The translations under genes were made by a program, and so were the position numbers. Below the pieces are notes generated by a model that was not told where the DNA came from, searched no databases, and saw only the letters and a list, made by a program, of their open reading frames with translations. Shown piece by piece: positions 8,527-16,548 of a DNA stretch of 64,000 bases. Positions within the stretch are counted from its first letter, which is position 1. Each line of letters begins with the position of its first letter. Origin of the DNA: Balneola sp. (GTDB lineage: Bacteria; Bacteroidota; Rhodothermia; Balneolales; Balneolaceae); the NCBI GenBank assembly GCA_017640785.1, contig JAEPPZ010000011.1, positions 105,691 to 169,690 on the forward strand. Reading direction: 5' to 3'.

Positions 8527-9465
8527 ATGTTTAATCGTGATAAAAAAAATATGGATAAGTTATTTGAATATTTTGATAGAGATATTAAGGTTTTCAAGGA
8601 AAAAACTAAACTTTTTACCTATAGTTTAAACCCTGATTTTTTAAATGTTTATTTATTTGAAATTCTAAGTTTTCTCAATAGTTGCCAGAGTATACAAATG
8701 TATTACTCGAAATATAATTTAATGACAAAGACTACTCTAGAATATGAATCACTTATGTTTATTTCGATGCGAGCAAAACTAGCCTTACATGAAGTTGACC
8801 TTGATATTTTTCATTATGGAAATTTAATTAAGGAGACAGCATATAAAATTTCAGGATTATGGATATATCATGTACAAGTTTTTGAAATGATCGTAAATGA
8901 ATTGCTAAAAACTAGATATAAAAGTTATACTAAAGAAGAATTACGAAGTGAATATTCTATCCGAACAAGCAAATTATGCAAAATACATCGATCAACTAAT
9001 GAAATATTATGGGCATGTTTTAATTTGATTGAAGAAGCCTTTAATTTTTTAGAAGTCAATGCAAAAAGGATAAATGAATTAGGTAAATCAAAAATATTAA
9101 AAGGTTTAGATCTTCATAGTTATGATTTTATCGATCTTGGATATTTAAAACATTCTGAATATACAGAAAACATTGATTCCGGATTTGTCGATCCAGTTAG
9201 AAAATTAGTAGATGAGTATTTTTTGAAGAGATTGGATCTTAATATTAATGATTTAGTTTTAAAGAATAAAACTAGTAAATTACTTGAGTTCAGAATGGCA
9301 ATTCAAGAGTCTTTAGACTTAAAATATAACTCTAGAGAATTAACAAAATTACATGCTTTGGAAACCACAAAAGAATTTAAAGGAAATACTATTCGTGGTT
9401 ATATGAATGAGCTTGTATTTGAAGATAAATTTATTGACAAAATAAATTATAATTGGACTTTATAG
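8527..9465 (+). CDS. AT-rich orphan protein, unknown function
   Basis: A 312-residue protein with no family I recognise. It is rich in Lys, Leu, Ile, Tyr and Phe, with no signal peptide or clear membrane helix, and looks mainly alpha-helical. Codon use is strikingly AT-biased (many TTA, AAA, AAT and ATA codons) compared with the flanking acyl-CoA carboxylase and YgjP genes, which points to horizontal acquisition. ATG 8527 and ATG 8551 are both possible starts. It lies between the RES gene and the broken phosphatase gene, in the same orientation, with repeat-bearing spacers on both sides. Confidence 0.7.
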   Translation: MFNRDKKNMDKLFEYFDRDIKVFKEKTKLFTYSLNPDFLNVYLFEILSFLNSCQSIQMYYSKYNLMTKTTLEYESLMFISMRAKLALHEVDLDIFHYGNLIKETAYKISGLWIYHVQVFEMIVNELLKTRYKSYTKEELRSEYSIRTSKLCKIHRSTNEILWACFNLIEEAFNFLEVNAKRINELGKSKILKGLDLHSYDFIDLGYLKHSEYTENIDSGFVDPVRKLVDEYFLKRLDLNINDLVLKNKTSKLLEFRMAIQESLDLKYNSRELTKLHALETTKEFKGNTIRGYMNELVFEDKFIDKINYNWTL

Positions 9466-9552
9466 GTTAATAATTAAATTAAGTGTAACCCCAACCTAAC
9501 GAAAGCTGCCTTACTTGTGTGGGTTTAAATTGAATAGTTGTCCGAGCGAGAC

Positions 9553-9585
9553 GCTTAACCTCTTTCCCAAGCTCCTGCTCCAAAC
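9553..9585. repeat. Shortened copy of the twin-hairpin spacer
   Basis: The sequence from gcttaacctc to ctcctgctcc matches the spacer at 8329-8382, with the segment between the two hairpins lost. Its presence after the orphan gene repeats the layout seen after the RES gene. Confidence 0.55.
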
Positions 9586-9631
9586 AAGTATTTTTTTGCA
9601 GTCATATTCAGACATTCTCAAAATTTATTAA

Positions 9632-9972
9632 ATGAATAAAAACGTCTTATTTGTTTGTAGCCAGAATAAACTTCGTAGTCCAACTGCTGAACAAGTTTAT
9701 GCCAGTAGAGATGACTTGACGGTATCTTCTGCAGGGCTTAATAATAGCGCTAAAAATCGTGTGTCAGGAGAGCTGCTTGAATGGGCGGATATAATATTTG
9801 TGATGGAGAAAAATCACATCAATAGATTGCGAAAGAATTTCAGAGAATATTTAAAAGACCAAAAGACCAAAAGATCATTTGTTTAGATATCCCGGATATT
9901 TATGAATACATGGAGCCGGCTTTAGTCGAAGTACTTCAAGCTAAACTGCCCAGATATCTGGGTTTTCCATGA
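9632..9972 (+). pseudogene. Low-molecular-weight protein tyrosine phosphatase-like gene, frameshifted
   Basis: The reading frame opens with the P-loop C9-x5-R15-S (VCSQNKLRS) and continues with VSSAGLNN and WADIIFVME, as in small (~108-residue) LMW tyrosine phosphatases. It stops early at 9886 after a run (DQKTKRSFV) that does not fit the family. Removing one copy of an 8-bp tandem duplication (aaaagacc, 9853-9860 and 9861-9868) restores the frame, giving KDQKIICLDIPDIYEYMEP and a normal end LGFP at 9970-9972. The restored length is about 110 residues. The catalytic P-loop lies before the lesion, but the conserved C-terminal DIPD segment is lost, so the product is probably inactive unless slippage corrects it. 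Confidence 0.85.
9853..9873 (+). repeat. 8-bp tandem duplication causing the phosphatase frameshift
   Basis: The unit aaaagacc occurs twice in tandem, followed by a partial third unit aaaag. The unit length is not a multiple of three, so gain or loss of one copy switches the frame. Confidence 0.9.
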
Positions 9973-9980
9973 TCATAACC

Positions 9981-10012
9981 TACCGCAAGCCTCATACCGT
10001 TTGTTTGCGGTA
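9981..10012. repeat. Hairpin after the broken phosphatase gene
   Basis: Perfect 8-bp arms taccgcaa (9981-9988) and ttgcggta (10005-10012) around a 16-base loop. It could act as a weak terminator, but the tail is not T-rich. Confidence 0.55.
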
Positions 10013-10069
10013 AAGTAGACCTTAGTCTAAACTAGCAAAAAGTAATTTCTCGCAAGGAATTGATTTCAT

Positions 10070-10107
10070 AATCCGTAGGGACAATTCATGAATTGCCCCT
10101 ACGGATT
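10070..10107. repeat. 38-bp near-perfect palindrome
   Basis: Outer arms aatccgtaggg and ccctacggatt are perfect, and the centre caattcatgaattg (10082-10095) is itself a perfect palindrome; only the two positions joining them differ. The core, gtaggg(g)caattcatgaattgcccctac, belongs to a palindromic sequence type seen in intergenic regions of many unrelated bacteria (from memory, not searched). Confidence 0.85.
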
Positions 10108-10176
10108 AAATGTCCCATTCTTACGCTTGAACGAGAACGGTATTTCTATTTGAAGAGATAATTCCTATCGTCTGAA

Positions 10177-10899
10177 ATGTTCAGAAGAAAGAAAGCAGAA
10201 ACTACCTACGAATTATTAGTTGACGGGAATAAAATTCAGGTCACCCGAAAGCGGATCAAGACCCTTAGATTGAAAGTGAATACCGTCACAAAAAAGATCC
10301 GGGTTTCTTGTCCGTTCAGAGTTTCCGAACAAGAGCTCATCGATTTTGTTCAATTCAAAAGAAGCTGGATCGAAAAACATCTCTCTAAAAAAATTCCCTC
10401 TGCCAAAAAAAAGCTTCCCACAAATTATGTAGAAGGAGATCGAATACCTTTCCGGGGAGAGGAGTATAAACTTCATCTCAGAACCGATGCTAAAAGGACT
10501 TTATTAAGGATAGAAGATCAGGCAATGATTCTTGCTTCAAAGTCAGAACTGAACAAAGAAAAAAAAGAAAAGGCGATTCAGGAATTTTATCGAACCCACC
10601 TGAAAAATGAGATTCCTAAGCTGATTGAAAAATGGGAACCGATCATGAAGGTTTCGGTTAATGAGTTCGGCGTTAAAAAAATGAAAACCAGGTGGGGCAC
10701 TTGTAATATCAGAGATAAACGAATCTGGTTGAGTTTAGAACTGGCTAAAAAATCTCCGGAGTTATTAGAATATGTGGTAGTTCACGAGATGGTTCATCTT
10801 CATGAACGTTTGCATAACCAGCGTTTCAAAAATTTTATGACTCAGTTTCTGCCAAACTGGAAAGAGCTACAAAAGAAGTTGAATGGCAGGATTGATTGA
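10177..10899 (+). CDS. YgjP-type (DUF45) zinc metalloprotease
   Basis: A 240-residue cytoplasmic protein of the YgjP/DUF45 family, SprT-like gluzincins. The N-terminal half has the family's beta-rich segment (TRKRIKTLRLKVN, RVSCPFRVSEQELIDFV and KRSWIEKHL). The C-terminal half carries KMKTRWGTCNIRDKRIWLS and the zinc site HEMVH at residues 203-207, followed by H-x3-H around HERLHNQRF. The restriction-system-associated M48 members look alike, but no restriction genes are nearby. It has its own upstream region of ~200 bases containing palindromes. Confidence 0.9.
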   Translation: MFRRKKAETTYELLVDGNKIQVTRKRIKTLRLKVNTVTKKIRVSCPFRVSEQELIDFVQFKRSWIEKHLSKKIPSAKKKLPTNYVEGDRIPFRGEEYKLHLRTDAKRTLLRIEDQAMILASKSELNKEKKEKAIQEFYRTHLKNEIPKLIEKWEPIMKVSVNEFGVKKMKTRWGTCNIRDKRIWLSLELAKKSPELLEYVVVHEMVHLHERLHNQRFKNFMTQFLPNWKELQKKLNGRID

Positions 10900-10923
10900 T
10901 TCATTAGTAATAAAGTAGTAGTT

Positions 10924-10951
10924 CGTCATCCTGAACTTGTTTCAGGATCTT
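10924..10951. repeat. GTCATCCTGAAC hairpin repeat, copy 2
   Basis: Arms atcctgaac and tttcaggat; near-identical to 1208-1236 and 63758-63786. It lies 24 bases after the YgjP gene. Confidence 0.75.
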
Positions 10952-11020
10952 TGTAAGGTGTTGATTTTAAATCAGCTGTGACAATTCAAGAACAAAGACT
11001 CTGTATGCATCTGTGTTGGA

Positions 11021-11187
11021 AACGGACCTCCCCGGTTCACAAGCAAATTTTTGGGTTCTGAGTAGTTCGCCCCTCCTTGGATAAGGAGGGGAATTCAAGA
11101 GTTGAATCTGAATTTTATCAGCGAGTCATCCTCCTATAGCAGGAGTCTGCCTTTGTCGGCAGACAGGGAGACAGAGGAGGTTTTTTC
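11021..11187. repeat. GACCTCC MITE-like element, copy A
   Basis: Begins aacggacctcc and ends gaggaggttttt, so its ends are roughly inverted. It contains a perfect internal hairpin cccctcctt/aaggagggg. The first ~75 bases match copy B at 41744-41887 almost base for base; the 3' part differs by a hairpin insertion (gtctgcc/ggcagac). It carries no coding capacity. Confidence 0.8.
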
Positions 11188-11223
11188 TACTTCAAAATCG
11201 TGAACACAACTATTTGGTTCTTC

Positions 11224-11247
11224 GTACTTTTGTATGGACAAAAGTAC
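11224..11247. repeat. GTACTTTTGT hairpin, copy 1
   Basis: Perfect 10-bp arms gtacttttgt and acaaaagtac with a 4-base loop. An identical stem with a different loop lies at 40584-40607. Each contains TACTTTTG, which fits the Bacteroidota TAnnTTTG -7 promoter box. Confidence 0.8.
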
Positions 11248-11540
11248 CAAAAACCACCAGAAAACATAAAGATTTCGCTTTTACAAGTCGTTGATTAAAA
11301 AATAGCTTAGGATTCTATCTTTCTTCAAGTTTACTAATACCCATGTTTTCTGGAAGCTTTAAATTATCAAATTAATTTTTTCAAAGCCCTATATCTAAAG
11401 CTTTAAGATTATGAAATATTACTAGAATTCCTTCCCTTAAGGGGAGAACTTTACAAACGCCCAAATACAAATTTTAAACACATTAGAGCTCATATTTAAT
11501 TATTCTAAGCCACTAACTATCAGAAATCAATCAGATTAAG

Positions 11541-14500
11541 ATGAAACGATTTACTTCCTTACTTACCCTTGTGTTGATGATCAGCGCAACATCACTTTTT
11601 GCCCAAAGATCAGATAAAGACTCCCGTTACGATATTGCCTGGAATAGCCTTGAATTCAGAAGCATTGGACCGGCTTTTACTTCCGGAAGGATCTCAGATT
11701 TTGCTGTAAATCCTGACAACCACAGTGAGTTTTATATTGCAACGGCATCAGGTGGAGTTTGGAAAACGGAGAATGGCGGTATTAGTCTTAAGCCGGTTTT
11801 TGATAACGAAGGCTCTTACTCCATCGGTTTTGTAGCGATGGATCCAAACAATCACAATGTGGTTTGGGTTGGAACGGGAGAAAATAACAATCAGCGAAGT
11901 GTGGCTTACGGCGATGGAGTATACAAATCCATTGATGGTGGCAAAAGCTGGAAGCATATGGGGTTGAAGAATTCTGAGCATATCGGAATGATAGAAATTG
12001 ATCCCAGAGATTCGGATGTGGTTTATGTAGCAGCAACGGGACCGCTTTGGAGTTCCGGTGGAGATCGTGGACTGTATAAAACTACGGACGGTGGTGAGAG
12101 TTGGGAGAAAGTATTGGAGATCAGCGAGCATACCGGAGTAAATGAAGTTCATATGGATCCAAGAGATCCTGATGTGTTGTATGCAACGGCTCATCAGCGA
12201 AGAAGAAGAGTATTTACATATATCAGTGGGGGACCTGAATCTGCAGTTTATAAATCTACGGATGCCGGAAAAACATGGAAGAAAACTATGAGAGGAATGC
12301 CAAGCGGAGACATCGGAAGAATCGGAATGGATATCTCACCGGCCAACCCAGATGTGATTTACGCTTCTGTGGAGGCGGAATCAGGAAAAAGTGGGTTTTA
12401 TCGTTCTGATGACAGAGGAGAATCGTGGGAAAAGCAGAGTAATTATTCATCAAGCGGAAATTATTATCAGGAAGTGATTGCGGATCCTGTGGATGTGGAT
12501 TTGGTGTATGTAATGAACACATATTCCGGCGTTTCTGAAGATGGTGGAAAGACGTTCAACAACGTAGGCGAGAAGAATAAGCATATTGATAATCATGCTT
12601 TATGGATCAACCCAGATAATCCAAGTCACTTGTTGAATGGGAATGATGGTGGAGTTTATGAGTCGTTTGACCGTGGAAAGACGTGGAGATTTTTCACTAA
12701 TCTTCCGGTAACTCAATTTTATAAAGTAGCCGCTGATAATGCAGAGCCTTTTTATAATATCTACGGCGGAACTCAGGATAACTTCACTTTGGGTGGACCT
12801 TCCCGAACAAACGCCACAACCGGAATCAACGATGATGAATGGTTTGTAACCGTACTTGGTGATGGATTTGAACCGCATGTTGATCCAACCAATCCGAATA
12901 TTGTGTATGCACAATCGCAGTATGGTGGATTAGCACGGTTTGACAAGCAAAGTGGTGAACAGCAGAATATCAGGCCGCAAGCTCCTGATGCTGATTATGA
13001 TTATAACTGGAACTGGGATTCTCCTTTTTTTATAAGTACTCATGATAATAAGAGACTTTATTTTGCATCCGATCGTGTTCTCAGAAGTGATGATATGGGA
13101 CAAAATTGGAGAGAAGTTAGTGGCGACCTTACGCGCCAACTGGATCGAAATACATTCGAAGTGATGGATAAAGTGTGGCCGATGGACGCTATCGCGAAAA
13201 ATGCTTCTACTTCAGTGTATGGAAGTATTGTTGCACTTGCAGAATCTCCTCTGGATGAAAACCTATTGTACGCCGGAACCGATGACGGATTGGTTCATGT
13301 ATCAGAAGATGGTGGCGAAACCTGGATGAAATACGATAAATTTCCGGGAGTGCCTGATATGGTGTATGTAAATGAGTTGATCGCATCAGAGCACGACAGA
13401 AATACCGTTTATGTAGCATTTAATAATCACAAGAACGGCGATTTTAAGCCGTACATTTTAAAAAGTACAAACTTAGGTAAGTCGTGGAAATCAATAGCGA
13501 ATAATCTGCCGGAAAGAGGTTCAGTGTATTCTATTGCAGAAGATTTTGAAACAGGGAATCTGTTATTCGTTGGAACAGAATTCAGCTTGTTTGCTTCCAT
13601 AGATGGTGGTGACTACTGGAAAGAATTGAACAAAGGATTGCCAACTGTAGCCGTTCGCGATATTGATATCCAGAAAAGGGAGAATGATCTGGTTTTAGGT
13701 ACTTTCGGTCGTAGTTTTTACGTGATGGATGATTATTCTGCTCTTCAGGAATTATCAAAAGAAGTTGCAGACAAAGAAGCTCATTTATTTTCTACAAGAT
13801 ATGCTTATCAATACCAGCCGTACAGCAGAATTGCAGCAAGTAATACCATCAGTTGGTTGGGACCAAAAGGATTTCAGGGCGAGGATTATTTTTTGGGTGA
13901 AAACCCTGAGTTCGGAGCGGCATTTACTTATTACTTGAAAGACGGATACAAAACTAAAAAAGCTATTCGTGAAGCAGAAGAAGCCAAGAAACGAAAAGAC
14001 GGAGAGACAGTTTATTATCCAGCCTACGAACAGTTGAAGGCGGAAGAAGAGGAAGAGGCACCATTCCTGATCTTTACAGTTAAGGATGCCAATGGAGAAG
14101 TAGTTCGCGAATTAAAAACCTCTCCAAGAAAAGGGATCAACAGAATTTACTGGGATCTCACATACCCACAGATCACAAGATTAAATACCAGAGACGCTGA
14201 TCAGTCTAAAGATTTCAGTTCAGGTTTGATGGTTCTTCCGGGAATGTATACTGTTGAATTATCAAAAAATATTGATGGAGAAGTTACTCAACTAACCGAA
14301 GCACAGAGCTTTGAAGTAAGATCTTTAGGTAATGTGACTTTACCGGCAGAAGATCCTGAAGCGATGCTGGCTTTTCACAAGCAACTAAATCAGCTCTCAA
14401 AAGCAGCCAATAGTGCAAGAAGTGCGGTAGGAGAAGCTCAGGAACGACTTCAATATTACAAAGGTGCATTAAAAGCTCTTGGTAGTGATGCACCATCCGG

Positions 14501-14828
14501 CTTAGCTTCAGATATTGAACAGTTGGAAGAAAAACTGGATGAAATTAATATGATCATGTTTGGTGATCGACTAGCGGGGCGCTTGGAAATTCAACGAGCT
14601 CCATCGTTAAATTCCAGAATAAATAATGCGATTGGTGCAGGAACTTCATCCACATCTGATCCAACCGGTACATCAAAACGTGTTGCTGAAATAGCAAAGA
14701 AACAGCTAAAACCTGTAATCGATATGTTGAAGGAGATCATGAATACTGATATTCTTGAAATTGATCGTATGCTAAATCAAACTAATGCACCATGGACGCC
14801 GGGAAGGATCTTAGAGATTGATTGGTAA
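11541..14828 (+). CDS. Large secreted beta-propeller (VPS10/BNR-type) protein
   Basis: A 1095-residue exported protein with an N-terminal signal peptide (MKRFTSLLTLVLMISATSLFAQ). Residues ~30-740 contain many sortilin/BNR-type propeller repeats of the form S-x-D-x-G-x-x-W, such as YKSIDGGKSWKH, YKTTDGGESWEK and YRSDDRGESWEK. Residues ~740-1095 are a helical, charged region with an FnIII-like segment (FLIFTVKDANGEVVRELKTS). Similar proteins are usually annotated as glycosyl hydrolase or sortilin-like, but no glycosidase active site is visible, so an enzymatic role is doubtful. It probably acts in the periplasm or at the outer surface, binding peptides or glycans (inference). Confidence 0.9.
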   Translation: MKRFTSLLTLVLMISATSLFAQRSDKDSRYDIAWNSLEFRSIGPAFTSGRISDFAVNPDNHSEFYIATASGGVWKTENGGISLKPVFDNEGSYSIGFVAMDPNNHNVVWVGTGENNNQRSVAYGDGVYKSIDGGKSWKHMGLKNSEHIGMIEIDPRDSDVVYVAATGPLWSSGGDRGLYKTTDGGESWEKVLEISEHTGVNEVHMDPRDPDVLYATAHQRRRRVFTYISGGPESAVYKSTDAGKTWKKTMRGMPSGDIGRIGMDISPANPDVIYASVEAESGKSGFYRSDDRGESWEKQSNYSSSGNYYQEVIADPVDVDLVYVMNTYSGVSEDGGKTFNNVGEKNKHIDNHALWINPDNPSHLLNGNDGGVYESFDRGKTWRFFTNLPVTQFYKVAADNAEPFYNIYGGTQDNFTLGGPSRTNATTGINDDEWFVTVLGDGFEPHVDPTNPNIVYAQSQYGGLARFDKQSGEQQNIRPQAPDADYDYNWNWDSPFFISTHDNKRLYFASDRVLRSDDMGQNWREVSGDLTRQLDRNTFEVMDKVWPMDAIAKNASTSVYGSIVALAESPLDENLLYAGTDDGLVHVSEDGGETWMKYDKFPGVPDMVYVNELIASEHDRNTVYVAFNNHKNGDFKPYILKSTNLGKSWKSIANNLPERGSVYSIAEDFETGNLLFVGTEFSLFASIDGGDYWKELNKGLPTVAVRDIDIQKRENDLVLGTFGRSFYVMDDYSALQELSKEVADKEAHLFSTRYAYQYQPYSRIAASNTISWLGPKGFQGEDYFLGENPEFGAAFTYYLKDGYKTKKAIREAEEAKKRKDGETVYYPAYEQLKAEEEEEAPFLIFTVKDANGEVVRELKTSPRKGINRIYWDLTYPQITRLNTRDADQSKDFSSGLMVLPGMYTVELSKNIDGEVTQLTEAQSFEVRSLGNVTLPAEDPEAMLAFHKQLNQLSKAANSARSAVGEAQERLQYYKGALKALGSDAPSGLASDIEQLEEKLDEINMIMFGDRLAGRLEIQRAPSLNSRINNAIGAGTSSTSDPTGTSKRVAEIAKKQLKPVIDMLKEIMNTDILEIDRMLNQTNAPWTPGRILEIDW

Positions 14829-14841
14829 TTGATCATTTTCA

Positions 14842-14877
14842 ATATATAGGGACGTAGAATTTTACGTCCCTATATAT
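14842..14877. terminator. Bidirectional terminator between convergent genes
   Basis: A perfect 15-bp stem, atatatagggacgta and tacgtccctatatat, around a 6-base loop, placed between the stop codons of the convergent propeller and NhaC genes. Confidence 0.85.
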
Positions 14878-14881
14878 AAAA

Positions 14882-16432
14882 TCAAACAAAGAAAAATACC
14901 AGCGCTGAATACATCACAATAGCTAAACTGCCGGCAACCATTGCCAGTGGAAACTGTGTTTTCACATGATCCATAAGATCGCAACCGGTAGCTAAAGAAG
15001 ATAAAATGGTTGTATCTGAAATAGGGGAACATTGATCACCAAACACGGAACCACCAATCACCGCTGAAAAGCACAATGTGAGAAAAAATGGGTCAGGAAC
15101 TATTGCCCAAGCCAGAGGAACAGCTACGGGAAATACCACCGCATAGGTTCCCCATGAAGTTCCGGTGGAAAACGCGATGATCATACAGAAAACCATGAGC
15201 AATCCGGGAAGAATAATCGGGTTGATAATCCCACCTACTATATCAACTACATAAGCGGCGGTTCCAACGGCATCAGCGACTTCTTTAAGTGTAACGGCAA
15301 ATGCCAGAATAATGGCGCCAATGGTTACACCTTTACACCCATCCACAAAACCATCAATGGCATCTTGTAATTTCATGCCTTTGGCAACTGCTATTATAAG
15401 TCCTGCCAGGACAGCTAAAACAAATGCTTCTGCGATTAACAGGGAAGCATTGTCGCCCAAATCAAGAACGAAGAATGTATAAAAGAAAGGGATGATAGCT
15501 ACACCAAGTAGAGTACCAATTGGTCCGAAAAAATCTATCAATCCGGGTTTATAGCCTTCAGGAATTTTTTGTTCGGTGAGTTCATCTGCTGCCATAGGAG
15601 TTGCGCCATCACGATCCAGTTTTCCCTCTTCACGTGACCTTTTGATTGCGTTTCTCATTTGCTTACCGGGAATCCAGGGAAGTTTTTCCCATGCAAAAAG
15701 AAGCGTCAGAATGATGGAGAAGATCGCATAAAAATTGAACGGTAACGCAGATAAGAAAAAACTGATCCCATCCTGAGTAGTTTCAAAAAGTGCGTTGGTA
15801 CCAATCACCAAACCAGCTACATAAATAGGCCATACATTAAACGGAATCAGCGTTGCGATCGGAGAAGCCGTTGAATCCACCACATAAGACAGTTCTTCAT
15901 GAGAAACTTTGTGCTTGTCGGCGATTGGTCGAACAGTAGCTCCGGTTAAAATCGTACTTATTGTTCCGCCCTGATGGAATACTATTCCCATAAACCAGGT
16001 AAAGAGTTTTGCAGAAACAGGGCCTTTAACCATTTTCTCACTGGCCCATCGTGCGAATTTTTCTGCACCACCTGTCCTTGTCCAAATACCGATCAATCCA
16101 CCTAATGCCCAGAGATAAACCAGAAGAATTAAGGCAAAACTCTCTGTTCCAATAGAGGGAATCAGGAATTCCTGAACAACATTGATTTTATTGGAAATAA
16201 CGGCTCCAAGGCATATTCCCATAAATAGTGAACTGGCAACTTCTCCGGTATAAAAAGCAAGAAAGATGGCGAGCAATGGAGGAGTAATCGACCAAAACCC
16301 GAAATGACCATTTTCCTGAACAAAGCCGTCAGAAAAATAAATCGCAATAACGGAGATGATAAATGTAAGAATGGCACCCTGAACAATTTTCTTTCTGATG
16401 TCAGGATTGGCGAATTTTTCTTTAATACTCAA
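14882..16432 (-). CDS. NhaC-family Na+/H+ antiporter
   Basis: A 516-residue integral membrane protein with about 11-13 hydrophobic segments. It fits the NhaC antiporter family: the conserved GIVFHQGGTISTILTGATVRP segment near residue 155, VVDSTASPIATLIPFN, and the C-terminal FSTGTSWGTYAVVFPVAVPL and GSVFGDQCSPISDTTILSS. The family exchanges Na+ (or substrates such as malate/lactate in some members) against H+ in the inner membrane. Fits sodium homeostasis in a marine organism (inference). It is followed by a strong shared terminator. Confidence 0.9.
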   Translation of the reverse strand: MSIKEKFANPDIRKKIVQGAILTFIISVIAIYFSDGFVQENGHFGFWSITPPLLAIFLAFYTGEVASSLFMGICLGAVISNKINVVQEFLIPSIGTESFALILLVYLWALGGLIGIWTRTGGAEKFARWASEKMVKGPVSAKLFTWFMGIVFHQGGTISTILTGATVRPIADKHKVSHEELSYVVDSTASPIATLIPFNVWPIYVAGLVIGTNALFETTQDGISFFLSALPFNFYAIFSIILTLLFAWEKLPWIPGKQMRNAIKRSREEGKLDRDGATPMAADELTEQKIPEGYKPGLIDFFGPIGTLLGVAIIPFFYTFFVLDLGDNASLLIAEAFVLAVLAGLIIAVAKGMKLQDAIDGFVDGCKGVTIGAIILAFAVTLKEVADAVGTAAYVVDIVGGIINPIILPGLLMVFCMIIAFSTGTSWGTYAVVFPVAVPLAWAIVPDPFFLTLCFSAVIGGSVFGDQCSPISDTTILSSLATGCDLMDHVKTQFPLAMVAGSLAIVMYSALVFFFV

Positions 16433-16511
16433 AATATCTGATTATTTACTGGGATTGAATACGAGCTAAATAAAAGACATTCTCTGTAAAAGAGCTAAAA
16501 GTATATTATTT

Positions 16512-16546
16512 GGTTATTGGTTATTGGTTATTGGTTATTGGTTATT
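16512..16546. repeat. Heptamer tandem repeat, 5 x GGTTATT
   Basis: Five perfect tandem copies of ggttatt end two bases before the stop codon of the Uup-type gene (which reads leftwards). It mirrors the five-copy heptamer array at 7369-7403. Confidence 0.9.
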
Positions 16547-16548
16547 CA

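Larger units (their letters stand above)
10952..11540. other. Gene-free stretch with repeats
   Basis: No convincing gene. It contains the GACCTCC element copy A (11021-11187), the gtacttttgt hairpin (11224-11247) and then about 290 AT-rich bases with no structure I can name, which should hold the promoter of the following secreted-protein gene. Confidence 0.6.

Noticed and set aside
8527..9465. Antitoxin of the RES protein
   Set aside because: No helix-turn-helix or Xre-type pattern, far larger than known RES antitoxins, and placed downstream. Kept only as an open question.
7369..10176. Integron-like gene cassettes (accessory genes separated by related spacers)
   Set aside because: The spacers lack convincing attC core sites in the right order, and no integrase gene is in the window.
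11541..14828. Glycoside hydrolase
   Set aside because: The label often given to such propellers, but no glycosidase catalytic motif is visible; only BNR/VPS10-like repeats.
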